Source: Chaetorhynchus papuensis
Lineage: Eukaryota; Chordata; Aves; Passeriformes; Rhipiduridae
DNA length: 64,000 nt
Assembly (NCBI GenBank): GCA_013396525.1
Contig: VWYX01000625.1
Location: forward strand, 109,476 to 173,475
Reading direction: 5' to 3'
Positions 36,691 through 48,780 of this stretch are shown piece after piece (position 1 is the first letter of the stretch; each line of letters begins with the position of its first letter). Both the position numbers and the translations under genes were made by a program. Under the pieces are notes generated by a model, which was given only the letters and a program-made list of their open reading frames with translations, searched no databases and was not told where the DNA came from.

Positions 36691-37650
36691 CTGCAGTATT
36701 CCATGATGGTGAGAAGCTTTGGTGCAGCAGCTGCAGGGAGGGTTTTAAGGAGCAGCATCTGGAGGAGCGTGTGGATGACTGATCTGTTCAAGAGGGTCCA
36801 CTCAAAACCCAGTCGGGAGCTGGATGGAGACTCCACTCCAAGCACACACTGATAAAGCTGATGTTGCCTGAGAGAACCCATCCTTTTCCCGAGGAAATCT
36901 AATGGGATTCATACTCTGAAGTCAAAGAACATCCTGACTATTAACTGAAAATACAACTAAATGTTCTTGGTGTGTTCATAAACCCTGAGAGAGCACATCC
37001 AGCACTCAGCTCCCGTTAGCTGTTCCTCGTACCCTCAGCGTCCTTTTGGGCTGTTCCAGCCAGTGCAGCTGTAAAGAGCAGCATGATTATTTGGGAGAAT
37101 CCCAGAGGGACTCAGGGGTTCTAACCGGGCTGTGCTCTCCTACGTGCAGTGCTATTTCTTACCACGATATTCCAGCTGAAGTAGGAGGAATTTTAGCGTT
37201 GTGTCTTTAGTTCAGTGGGGTTAGACAGCTCGTCTGAGCCCACAGAGCCTTGGGCCAAAGCTGGTACACAAAGGAGAGCTGCTCCAAGTGCTCTAATTTA
37301 CAGTGGAAAGGGAGATGGAAGAATTTAAACCAGGACAGTGCAGTCTGAAATGGGGAGACACGAGCAGTTAATCAGGGGAGCGAGCACAATGCTCAAATGC
37401 ACCGGCGGTAATTTACGGAGAGAGTGTTTTTTCTGGATGAGCTGTTTGTTATGCAAGTACATGGAGTTAATCCAGGGCTGATCTGTCAGGATATGGACCA
37501 TAGCACCTGAAGAATACTCCTGGCAAATATTTCAGATCCAGCTACCCTGAACTGTGCCTCTGATACCTCTCCAAGCTGCTAGAACTGATGTTATCTGGAC
37601 TGAAGGAACACGTGAAATGAAAAAGACTCTAACCTGGGAAATGGTGAAGA
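36691..37650. other. Intergenic or intronic DNA, no gene seen
   Basis: Unique sequence. No further CR1 is recognisable, although the minus-strand open frame continues through 36,881. Several TTTACGG/CGGTAATTTACGG-like words lie near 37,400, with no known meaning. Confidence 0.55.
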
Positions 37651-37745
37651 TCTGGGAAACTGAACTGGCTAGAAATGGTTGGATCTGGTTCTAGCTGCTT
37701 TGAACCAGTTTGAGCCAGCTGAATCTGGTTTGAACTGGTTGGCTC
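37651..37745 (+). repeat. Degenerate 10-bp tandem repeat of CTGG/CCAG words
   Basis: The stretch divides into consecutive decamers such as TGAACTGGCT, GGATCTGGTT, TGAACCAGTT, TGAGCCAGCT, GAATCTGGTT and TGAACTGGTT, about nine in a row. Unit orientation alternates: CTGGTT units are followed by CCAGTT and CCAGCT and then by CTGGTT again, so the array also forms imperfect palindromes (AACCAGTT...AACTGGTT). It contains CCAG-N6-CCAG at 37,705-37,718 and CTGG-N6-CTGG at 37,725-37,738. This is the spacing described for CP2/LSF-family binding sites. Confidence 0.7.
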
Positions 37746-40194
37746 CAAACAGACGGAACACAGTGGAAAAATTAATACTTCTAAGCGTGTGTTTTCAAAA
37801 ACTTTTGGATCTTTGAGTTTGACCCATTTTCACCCGCTGAGAACAGGGCCAGTTCCTCACATGGCTGGAAGTCAAAGCTAGTGCAACATTTCTCTCTTCA
37901 GAAAATCACCAACTCAGAGTATGGTGCTTTCCACAAACGTGTGAAGCGCTGCTTTTCTAGTGAAGATTTAACGTATTTTCACTCCGTATTTGGGGTCAGA
38001 GTACCAGCACACTTAGCCTTAACTGTCTTTAAACACACTGCCAGGGGAAGGAGAACAGCAGCACCACAGAAATTACGGAGAATCACCGCCTGTAATTCAA
38101 AGCCCTGGCTTCAGTGGGGCTCAGCTTCTCTGGCTGTGAGTAATGTGAGTGTTCCCACCAGCCTGCCGCCTGCCAAGCTCATGGTTTGCATACTTCAGTA
38201 GAAATAACAGACGAAACATTAGCAGTGTTTATCCCCACATTTCTGCTCCGCCCTTTCGTAAGAATTGAGGCACTAATCAATACTTCCAGAAGTGAACGTG
38301 GTGTCAGAAAATACTTTTGATTAAACAGTTGTACTGCTAGTGTTTGGGTTTTTTTTTTTAAACAGAGATTTAAATGTTACAGACAATCTGTTAAGTTTTA
38401 GTAGTGAGTGTGCTTTATTAGGCTATAGGAGTCACTTTGGAGTTCACAAGTAAAATTTTCCATCACCTTTTAATTAAAAGTCTTTCTGCAAGAATATAAT
38501 TTATCTCCAGTCAAGGCAAAAGCCTATGTGAATAGAGCCTGCCTCCATCTCAATAGATCAGCCCAAAGCACCAGATGTTTTCTGTGAGGAATAAAAGCCT
38601 TTCGGGTTGGGGATTTTTTTCTGTTCTTAGTTGGAGTCTCCAGGCTAACACACACAGCCATGTTGGCATTGAGCAGAACAATCAATTGGATGGTTAATAA
38701 TGATGATTTCTTTGGGCTTTGATTTGCTCAAGTAAATGATCAGACAAACATCTGCAAAATGAGGGTGAGTAATTATATTCTCCAGCATGGTTTTAATAAG
38801 AAAACTAAGGGAAGAGAAATAAGCACAATACTGAGATGCTGATGAACAGGACTGTGTGAAAACATTAAACATAAGAAAAATTGGTTGGCCTGCATGTTCT
38901 GCAGGCAGAGCACCAAACCCTTCCTTGTAAACCCCCTGACAGTGTGCTCAGCTCGGGCTGTGAATCCCAGGCTCTCGGCAAGGCTCAGCCACCACGACTG
39001 CACCTCGACACTGGGATCACGGGCAGCGTGGTGCTGGACAAACCCAGGCAACCCCAGGCCCAGCAGGTTTAGCCCTGTCTTTGCTTGCCCTGCAGGGGCA
39101 GCTGGGCTGTGACACCCATCACTGACACCACCTGAGTGCTGGCTGCCAGCCCTCCCCGAGGCAGCAGTGGTAGCTCCAAAGAGCTTTCCTTACAGGAGCT
39201 GGAAAACTGGCAGCACATCTGCTTCTCAGGCTCAGCACCTGCACTGCTAGCACGAGCTGAAAGCAGCAATAATTTAATTCAACAGGAGGGACTGGACAAA
39301 ACTGGCAGGGGACACCCTGCTCCCTTTGCCACTTGTGCAGCTGAAGCGGTGTCACCCCACAGCCCAGTCTCAAAGGACAGAGGGGGTACAGGGCAGAGCC
39401 CTCAGTCTTCTCCTTGTGCCCTTAACTGTTCTCAGACTGAAATCTCAGTCCCACAACTGTCTCACTTGTCCCCAGTTGGACACTCGACCGTAAGGCAAAC
39501 ACGTGCGCTGCTCGTGCTGACAGACTTGGCTCTCAAGGTTCAACAGTTCACCTTGAAATAGGAAAACTTTCTCTCGCCAAAAATTCAGACCATCTGCATA
39601 AGCAAACTTACTGGCAGGAGTTTTCTCCCGCATTCTTTCTCTCCTTTCTGCTTAAAAAATTATCTTATTAGCAGTAGACTGTGTAAAAAAGATTCGGCAT
39701 TCAGATCCTTGAGTATAAAACACCATAAGTAAGCAACAAAAGAAAGAGAGAATGCTGCTGTGTCCCGAGGTGTGCCGAGGCTCATAGAAATGGTACAAAT
39801 TCCTAACACCTTGTTTGTTTTTCTGGTATTATGGAAAAGCGTGTGTGCAATACAATTTTCAGTGTTTCACTCCTCGATGCCTTGTTAGCAACAATTGCAG
39901 TTCCCGGGAGGACTGAACAGCAGAGTCTCTCGTACTAACTCCATATAGAGTGAATCTGTGGGGAATTTCATCTTTCACAGTACAAGCTATCAATACAAAA
40001 AATCATAACTGCCTCTGGTTGAACAAATATTGCAGCAGTTACTGTAGAGGCAGGGCTGTTAACTCTTTAAAACCCCTTTATCTGATGTTCTTGTTTCAAA
40101 CCACGTTTATCTCCCAGTATCTGAGGTTTAGCCAGCCTTGTCTGACAGACTGTAATTACTTTCCTTCCGCCCCTCTCCCCAGTACATATAAATA
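37746..40194. other. Intergenic or intronic DNA with old repeat traces
   Basis: Unique DNA with one candidate archosaur-type repeat (38,104-38,156) and a GC-richer stretch at 38,900-39,480. There the open frames of up to 141 codons (39,136-39,561 plus) are opposed by frames on the minus strand and show no domain. Nothing else recognised. Confidence 0.55.
38104..38156. repeat. Candidate old archosaur-type interspersed repeat, copy 3
   Basis: GGCTTCAGTGGGGCTCAGC followed by GTGAGTAATGTGAGTGTT parallels the phrase GACTTCAGTGGGGCTACTC, then CATGAGTAAGGTGTGC, of the same family. The order and spacing of the two words agree, which is why I list it despite the decay. Confidence 0.4.
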
Positions 40195-40480
40195 AAGGCT
40201 TTTACATCTTACCTCCCAAGCTACTATGAAATGCCTTTGTTTTTGAACACAGTAGAACAGAAACAATGTTGTATTATTCAGTAGCCGTGGGAAATAGTTC
40301 TTTATTTGGATGCAATTAAACTTAAATGGTTAGTTCTGCTTTTTATCAAAAGCCTCTATGAAATATGTATAAACACAGCAATCTTTGCCTGCTCATTTAT
40401 TCACTTTGAATAAACTATGCAGAATTAAATTGAGCTTTATTTCATTCTTGCTCTTAATAAGGTGGATAACTAGCTAGTAA
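40195..40480. promoter_or_regulatory. Candidate conserved non-coding block
   Basis: About 285 bases, strongly AT-rich, non-repetitive and without a notable open frame. It contains many homeodomain and MEF2-like words, such as GCAATTAAACTTAAATGG, CAGAATTAAATTGAGC and TATGTATAAAC. The block ends in CTTGCTCTTAATAAGGTGG. The density of such words and the absence of low-complexity sequence resemble developmental conserved elements. This remains an inference. Confidence 0.25.
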
Positions 40481-43400
40481 GTTCTCAGGACATGGTACAT
40501 GCTGTATTGATCTTGTTTCTTTAATCTACTTCCAGAAAAAAATAGGGGCAGCATCCTTGGTGCTTCAACTGCCAGTATTTTCCCCTTACTGAAAGTGTGG
40601 CTCTGTGCACCAGCTGAAACTGGTGGATTTGGGCCCATTTATTTCTCATTAAGTCAATGGGCATCTTCTCATTGCTGGAGACATCTGAGAGCCTGTGGCT
40701 GAGTCTCATGGCATAAAGCCACAGAGCTTTGGAAATTACAATTTAACCTACTACGTTTCTTGAGCTTTCTGCCCAAGGTTTTTGGAAGCAGGAGGAGTTC
40801 TAGCTGGAGTTTTCTGGGAAGTGTTACTGCAAGGAAGTTTTAGGGGAAACAGAGGGCAGCTTCCATAAGAGACAGCCAGTTTGCTCCAAAATCAGCATCC
40901 ACGGGTGCGACATGCCCAGGCTGCTCTGAGGTAGAAGCAGAGCTTGCACACTCCAGCCCTGTGGCTCCAAATATCTGGGGCTGCGCCAGGCACAGAAGAA
41001 AATTCTGAACTGCCCCATCCAGTTAAAGATCACTTCCACCAACATTTCACTTTCTTAACCTCTAAAGTTTGATCTTTTTCCCCCCAAAGGAAAAACAGGT
41101 TCATTTCCATCGTTCCTGTGAATGAAAACTTGTTCACAACAAGGGGAGTTCCTGCAGGATGGAAACGCTGAAGATTTCACAGGTTTGCCTACTGGAACCA
41201 TCAGACGGCTGAAGCCACAAAGTTATGAAAAAGATCAGGTTGCCTGGGCAACAATTTTTCCAGAGTCAGCAGATCTGTCTTGCAACTTATTTTTAGCTTT
41301 TCTCAAGGAGAGAAATACCATTGCAGAGGAATGCTGGTGACAAAAAACCAAACACACTGATCCTAGAAGTAGTAAAAATATTGGTTTGATTACACTGGGA
41401 TGAGAGAAAATAAACCTAGACTTCTGCAAAACAGCCCAAATCACAAGCTTTTAAAGTGAGAAGTCAGGTTATGGATGGCAAACACTGATTTTGTGCCTGA
41501 TTTGCATGAGCACAGCGCCAGCTACTTACACACATAAATGTCTAGTTACACACCTAAGAGATAAACACCTTTCCTTGCACAGAGTCCAAAATCTGTTACT
41601 ACGTCCTACAGAGCAGCTATAATCTTTTATTTAGCAAGTCCCTAAAATTTATACTTGTATTACATGCATTTCAACGTTTGAGTAGTGTAAATATGTTTCA
41701 GAATTTGCCACACTTCTCAGCTGTCGTGAATTTTATTTTTGGGCTTGCTTATGTAAAGTGACATTACAAAAGTGAAACAAAGGAGATAAGACTGTGTACA
41801 ATTAATTATGGTGTTCTGAGATAGCTTTTACTACCATTTGTTCTTGTGAGCAGCAACATGTGCTCAGGAATTCAAGAGTCACACGGGCTCCAGCACTGCT
41901 TTTTGCTCACCAACATGACACTGTCTCTACAGAAACAATTCAGATATTTCAGGGGCAAGCAATGGCCAGAGAGCATTTGCTGAAGGACCGGAATCTCTTT
42001 TAGAAGAGGTGTGATTTCTACCTCTATGATAGTGAAACTTCCCAAAGATCAGGGAACCAAGTCTACAGACACTGTGGAAGCAGCACTCGTCCCACTTTTG
42101 TGGATCATGCCGTATTTAGAAATACACTTGAAACTCATTTTTTAAGAAGAAATTTTCTCTGACACCCACTTTCCACAATCAGCTGCAACTGTTACCTCTC
42201 CAACCAGCAGAAGTTTAATTTCCTAGCTCAGGGCAAACTTCTACTCAGGGTTACACGTGGAGAGGATACTCAGGTACGTATTTTACTCCTTGTTAAGCTA
42301 CTAAGTATAGTTCTAAAGAGATTTTCTTGTAAATGCAAGTCCAAGCATTCTCTCAGACATGCATGAGTGCCTTACACAATTAAACAGTCTTGTTCTTCCC
42401 AGGCAGCTGCCAAAGGCCTCTGTCTTTCTGGACCTGTTCTGACTTGCTTGTGCTCAGGCCCTGCAGAGGAAGGATGCAGGAGGCCGACAGAAACAGAGTT
42501 TCAACTGAAATTCCCTGTTGGAAAATTTCCTGTCTTTGGAGCTGCTGAGACAGAATGCTCTGGGTTCAGGTGGGTGCCAGTCGCTGGTTGTGGCCCTCTG
42601 CTTTTCAGCTGTGTTGAAATGGAGGGTAACACATCTCCTGTACAACTGATGCCTCCAAGATAAGCAGATAAATGGGAGGAGGGGGAAGGAAACACCAATT
42701 CGAGTATCAAGAGGCTGCCCTTGGCCAAAACACACGACGTCACTTGGAGCATCTGTGCAAACTGCCCCACTTTGGGAGCCTTCTGCAGCTCCCTCGCATA
42801 ATTGGAGTACAACATTAATTAATAACACGCACTAATGTGCAGTTAAACCCCCTTTGTACCCAGATGTTGATATGACCCCCAGCTAGTGACTCCTGTCTAG
42901 GTCGATACATCATCTGTGCGCTTCGGCAGCTCGCCTCTGCTCAGAAACTCACAATCTCAGGAGCACACAGCAGCTACTCTCTCAAATCATGAATCCCTGG
43001 GTATTTTTTGCATCTAGCTCCTCTCTGCTATTTCTCCATAACTGGGACATGCAGTAACTTATACCCCCTTACCTGTCACCCTTAATTTGGATCTGAATAT
43101 ATGAGATTCAGCTGTGTATTTCAGATGCTACCGGCATCTCAAAACCCGGTGCAATATGAAGGTTTCCTTAGCAACAGTCACCATAGGAAGTCCTTTAAAG
43201 ATGCCTTTCCTGACTCTTGCTATTCTGCTTTTCAGAGATTTATACAGGTAAATCAAATAGAAAGTTTTGACGTGAACTTACAAAATAGCAGCAGAAAAAT
43301 AAGTGCATTTGAGTTTGAATGCAAATAACTTATTCCTGACTATGCTTTGCAAACGTATCTCCCACCTAAGCCCACGGTATTATACTCAGGAACTTGCACA

Positions 43401-43489
43401 AAAGCAAGCAGAAGGGATAAGCTTTTTAGAAAAAAGTGGTCAAAAAATACTCCTCTCTAGCGAGGAAGCTTGCTTGTGTGATCACCTTT
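40481..43489. other. Intergenic or intronic DNA, no gene seen
   Basis: Unique DNA holding one candidate old repeat (40,627-40,680) and an octamer ATTTGCAT at 41,500-41,507. A second octamer, ATGCAAAT, lies at 43,319-43,326, close to the next block. A GC-richer patch occurs at 42,400-42,800. A short U6-like word at 42,914-42,927 does not extend into a U6 gene. Open frames of 98-124 codons at 42,367-42,828 overlap on opposite strands and are not convincing. Confidence 0.6.
40627..40680. repeat. Candidate old archosaur-type interspersed repeat, copy 4
   Basis: TTCTCATTAAGTCAATGGGC followed by ATCTTCTCATTGCTGG resembles a palindromic CCCATTGAAGTCAATGGG, then TCTTTCCATTGACTTC phrase of the same family. 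It is preceded by TTGGGCCCA, another characteristic word. Confidence 0.4.
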
Positions 43490-43800
43490 GATAGGAATGA
43501 GCCACACTACATATTTATTATCTGTCATGTTAGGATAATTACACAGCTGGTTTATGAACCATTGAACTAGTGTGTTAGCTGATGATGCTGTAGGTTCAGT
43601 CGCCATTCGTACCCAGTCCATCTTTCATAATGATCTAATAATGAGACATCAATTAATTATCCCAGGTTTGAAAGGAGAGTGTGGAAAATGCCATCGCTTC
43701 AGTAATGTCTCGAGTAATATTTTATTTTCCCTTTAATTATATCCCAAAAGCAAATCCAGCCAATATAGCAGCAGTGAAGTTACCACTTGTAAATGGCAGC
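43490..43800. promoter_or_regulatory. Candidate conserved non-coding block
   Basis: About 310 bases of AT-rich, non-repetitive DNA with dense homeodomain-like words, including GATAATTACACAG, ATCAATTAATTATCCC and CTTTAATTATATCCC. GATAATT/ATTATC pairs and TGATCTAATAATGAG are also present. A SOX-like CCATTGAAC word occurs near 43,559. No open frame or repeat explains it. It is among the more convincing regulatory candidates by texture, with no direct proof. Confidence 0.28.
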
Positions 43801-46800
43801 CTAGCAGCCCATTAATCAACAGGCTCTCTGCGAGGAGATGTCTCTCTCCTGTGCTGAGCAAAACATGAGTCTGATTTTACAGGAGGCATAAGCAATAAAA
43901 TACCCACTGCTAAAGTCTAATGTGATGATTCCCTTTTACTTGTGCACCTGACACTGTGAAATATTACTGAAATAAGCTGTTTTCAACAAGGATGCTTTCA
44001 GCATCAGTAAATCAGCATTTCACTGGCAAGGAAAAAAACCATCCTTATTTTTGCAAGACCCCTCGCAGAAATGTGCTATTTCTGGAAAAGGCAGACATCA
44101 TAAAGTGTTTTCTCAGAAAACATAGCTGTTGTCCATGATAAAGAATTATTCATATCTCAAAGCAAGGCAGAAGCATGGAGGGCGAAGAATTTGAAGAGAA
44201 GCCTTCAAAGCTTTGTTAAGGCAGGGACCTCGTTATAACTCTGCTCTCTTTGCTTGGGAGGCTGGCAAGCTGTTCCTGCTGCTGTGAAGGAAGGTTCCTA
44301 TTCCCCAGCAGCCCATGGGTAGTGCTCTCTCCCAGCCCTTCTCTTGGCACATTTGCATGTGAGCCATTTAATAAATAAAAATTTCTCGTTGATGAGACTG
44401 TACCGGTGGCAAAGCCAAGGCTGCAGAGCAGAGGAGGCATAAACTGAAAGCCTTTTTATGGGAACAGGGGCAGTGGAATGCTGGTGCAGAGGGAAGATGG
44501 TCCAAGAGACACTGGAGGGATTGGGAAGCACGGTCAGAAATGTTGTTAATATATTTTTTGCTCTGGGCAGTGCCAACCTTTTGTGCTTGCTGCAGAAACG
44601 AAATTTGGTGCTGGAAAGCTTGTGTCCCTAAGTGGAGCCAAAATCCTGGTTAAGAGCCAGTGGCCTGGAAGAAGCTGTCCTTTTGGAAGAATTTGTTTTT
44701 CTGCATCTTGGAGGTAAACCAGAGGCACACAGGCAAAGGAGTCTGTCCCCCTGCAGACCTGTCCCACTTCCAGGGGCAGCACCTCCTTCCCCTCCTTCCA
44801 CAGCTCCTGAGCTCTGCTCTCCCTTTCCAACACCTCCTCCCATCCACCTCTGGGGGCTGGGGGAGCATCCAGACAGGGCTGCCACTAGGACCAGGTGACC
44901 TGAAGAAGGTCAGCCCAGGCATTTACTCCCCTCCCTACAGCTGCTGTGGGGCACCAACAACTGCCTGGATAAACGGAAATGTTTAAACACCCCCCGAAAC
45001 GCCTCTAAAAAGCCTTCACGCACGATCAGAGCAAATCATTCAGATTTTTTTTTCAAAAGTGCTTAACAAATTCAGTTTTCAAGAAAAAGTGTTGTTTGGG
45101 AGAGGGAGCAAAGGTCTGGGAGCAGGAGGAGCAGGGTTTGCCACGTTTTCATCACCTGTGGCAATGAATCTCAGCTTCTGCACAGGACAGCCCAGTGAAA
45201 CCTGCCCATTGATAAAGAGGCTCTGCCAAACGCCAGCTCTCTGCTGCTGTTTACACACCCTTTTAAAAGCCCACTTGTCAAGAAACACAAGTGGATTATA
45301 CAGATTCACTTTTTCAAAGTGGCTGGAGTAAAGGCCTGCGAGTTCTGAAAGGTCAGTCATGGTTATTGACCGCTTCATAACAGAACTAAAATCCTTTTCA
45401 TGGCAGAAGCACTTGAACACTGAAAAAATATCGAATCAGGCATCAGAAAATACCACTGTGTGGGACATCATATTGCAGAGCAGAAGAACTTAAACACACA
45501 GAAAAACAATTTGCAAAAGCTGTTCACTTTTGGCTTTCAAGGATTATTAGGATGTTTATTTTTTTTTAACTGCTAGCTGGAAAAACCAGCTCCATTATGT
45601 TGATTTTAAGGAGAAATTTAGAAATATTCTCTCCCCTCTTTGACTTTTCCTGTCTTGTGGCACTTGTGGTAATCAAGCCCAGAGAGGTGACTTCTCTCCT
45701 AAATGACACCTAATTTCTTAGCCTTTTGCATCTCCTCCAAGGCATTTGGGCACACAACAGGATGAACTGGAAAAAATGGGACAGCACCTTTCAGCAGAAC
45801 ATGTCCTGTTGTGCCACGTCACTGTTTGCTGCAAGAAGCATTTCATTAACACATTTCAGGTGATCATACTTGAGACCAAGGGGATGAAGGTAAATCCCAC
45901 AAAATATACTGCAGAAAACACTGCAAGCCCCAGATGTCAGGGGGTTTCTTGAGTCTGCCAATAGACACAGGGTTGCTTCAAAAAGGGGACATTTAAATGT
46001 GCTTTTGGACAACTGCACGAACAGACAGTGCCAAGCTCTCCCTCAGGGGAAAGCTCACAGAGCTCACAACTGCAATGTTACCGTGGGATGTCATCCTAGA
46101 GATACACAGGATGTTTAATCTGGGATTAAGGGATTACAGTTCCTTCTCTCAGGTTTCCAACATGTGGTACAGACAGGTTTCTAAAGCTCAGATGGCAAAC
46201 AAGGACAATTGGAGTCATGCCTCCTTTAATTCTATGCCATAAGCAGAACATAACACATCCCAGTGTCGGGAGGCATTTTCTGGGGTTAAATCTTAGAAGA
46301 GGGAATTAGTTTGCTTCAAACAACATCCCAGTCAAACAGACCACACAGTTATGCACAGCAATGTGTATCTACCTCAGCCTGGAGTTTTTTTCCTGGTTTT
46401 GGAATAAAGGCATAGATTGACTGATCCAAGCTTTTAAGCACTTCTTGTTACAAAGTCATTAATGGAATATAAACTGTGTGCACGCAGGGCTCTCAAGGTA
46501 GATGGGCTGGGACAAGGGGGACCAAGGGGCATTGCAAATTCAGTATTTTTCTCTTGGAAAAAATCTATGAGAAACACAAAAAAAAAAAAAAAAGAAGGCG
46601 GAGAAAAAAAGAAAAGGCAAATTAGCTGATGTCTACAGAAACTGAATTCACCTCCCCTTGGCTCACACACATTAACACCTAGAGAACATCCCTGCAGGGA
46701 ATGTCTTAAGTAAAGGATAACATACAGGGCTTCTACTGCATTACAGAGAAATTTCCATTAAGCTGGGAGTAAATGTGGACAACATGCTTTATGAATTTCT

Positions 46801-48780
46801 TAGTGGGCACTTTAAGTGAGCTGTAAAACACAGCAGTGTGAGATCACTTCAGATCACACCATTACCAGGATGCAGATCACTGCATTAGAACTGAGCTGCG
46901 CTGACAGCTGTGAGTACCTGGAGTCAGCTCCTTCCAAAGCTTCCAGCGCAAGAAATACCACGAGAAACATAATTAGGACTTTGAAAAATGGAGCTTATGA
47001 TGCTGAATAAAGCATGAACTTGGCTGGTGCTTGCTTTGAAGCACGAATAACACCTTATGTTTCAGTATTTGCTGCACAAGATGTACCTTGATCAATATCA
47101 AACTGAGATCTCTTTCCCCACGCAACGCTGCTCCTGCACGTGGTGCCGGTGTCCATCAACAAACGCTACTCAAAAACTTCTTCACTCATCAAAAAACATG
47201 AATTTGGGAATGCATGCTGCATCGGTGCTCAGAATTCAGGTGTATTTGCCAGACAAACTCGTGGTTTCGTTCCCTAATCAAAACAACACTTCCCAGGGTC
47301 TGACAGGCAGGAGAACTGTTTGCTACCAATGAAACGTTCACTCAGTGGTGTTGAAAAATAATCTCTGGGAGTGCAGCTCAGCTGATTACTGTCACACACA
47401 CCCCCCTTGCACTGCTGCAAGAGGCCAGAGGCTGCCCCCGCAGCCCACCTCCACTGACCCCCACTGGAATGACACAAAATCCCCTCCTACAGAGCAGCAA
47501 AGTCCCTTTTCCCAGCCACAATTTTATCTGTTGGGGCTGGGTGCTTCTGCAAATACTCAAGCACACTCTCAGAGCAGCACTACAAAGGACATGTCTGTTA
47601 CTGGTGGCAGCATGAGCAAAAGGAATTTTAAACGCCAAGTTATCATCAGACCATTCAGGAATCAGAAGAGCCCTTAAATCAACACCTAAATCCCAATGCA
47701 CTCAGTGCTATACTAGCATGTAAGTCAGTGCAGCCTTTGAGACCAGACAATCTAGGCAGGGTTTTTTTTAATGTACTTATTTTGCTCTTCTACTTCCATT
47801 ACTGCTGTTCCCTGTTTGCCCTTTCTCGACTCAGCCTCGCAAACTGGGACAATAAAGACCAAGAAAAATGTCTTTATGCTGCAAGAGTTTCATTTCTTGA
47901 GGTGATGATCTTGTATTTAATGCACTTCGTTTCTCTGGCAGGTTTCACCCTTGCTGGTGAAGGAGAAAGACACGTCTGGAGTTATTTACCTCTGGCCAAA
48001 ACTCCCTTGCTGCGCATGTGGGAACTGAGCCCTGCTTTCCCCTTCCAGAGGCAGGTAACCCACCTGGCACACATGCTTCCAGATATTATCTACTCACATG
48101 AATGTAATGAAGATGTTTTATTCCAAGCCTCTGGGTAAAAAGGTAAATAAAGACAAACTACTTTAGAGGGATTTTGGAGAGGACAGAAATCATGGCTTCA
48201 CAGGTATCCTTGCCAATTATTCCCACTCATGGAAAGAGGCAAAGTTTTAAACCCCAGCAAACAAGCTTTTCACCACCAAAACAAGACAACTTTTCATTTC
48301 CCATCTCGCACACACAGAAATAATTTGAGGACCGCTTGTGCATGGAAAATGCATTTTTCACACCAGCTAGCAAATATGTTCTTCTGAAAACCCAAGCCAT
48401 ACTCTGTGGCAATGCCTGCTCTACGTCCATTAGAGGAAGATTAATCCCAAGGGAGTAACTTTTGAAGACGAGCTGCGCAGCACTTGGTTTGCACACTGCT
48501 GTACTGAGCATATGTTTGCTGCTACAGTTGACAGGTGGTGCATTTTTTTATTCAAAACAATTAACATCAGGGTTAAAACGGTTGGATATTTTCCTTTTCT
48601 GTTCCAGGTCTGGAAAAATGTAATTAAAAATAATAGACAGGTGCTTGCTTTTATTTTTAACTGTGTGCATAAACAGCAGCTAAACTGGCAGCAAGTTACA
48701 GTATTGATGCCTCAGAAGGCAAATCCACACACGGGAGCTGGAAGGCACTTTTCCCTCTCAAGTGGCACAAGATAATATAG
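43801..48780. other. Intergenic or intronic DNA, no gene seen
   Basis: Mixed DNA with an octamer ATTTGCAT at 44,351-44,358 and a GC-richer patch at 44,640-44,960. A MIR-like word lies at 45,673-45,702, and a poly(A)/purine tract at 46,578-46,620. The 136-codon frame at 47,728-48,138 plus has a hydrophobic start (FFNVLILLFYFHYC) from T-rich DNA, with no recognisable family. I regard it as non-coding. Confidence 0.55.
46578..46620 (+). repeat. Poly(A) and purine-rich simple tract
   Basis: Sixteen consecutive A followed by GAAGGCGGAG and further A/G-rich sequence. No retroposon body is recognisable upstream. Confidence 0.85.

Noticed and set aside
42911..42930. U6 snRNA-like word GCGCTTCGGCAGC
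   Set aside because: Only about 13 bases agree with the U6 5' end. The next bases and the rest of the gene do not match.
47728..48138. 136-codon frame with a hydrophobic N-terminus as a membrane protein
   Set aside because: Hydrophobicity comes from T-rich DNA. No family match and no supporting context.
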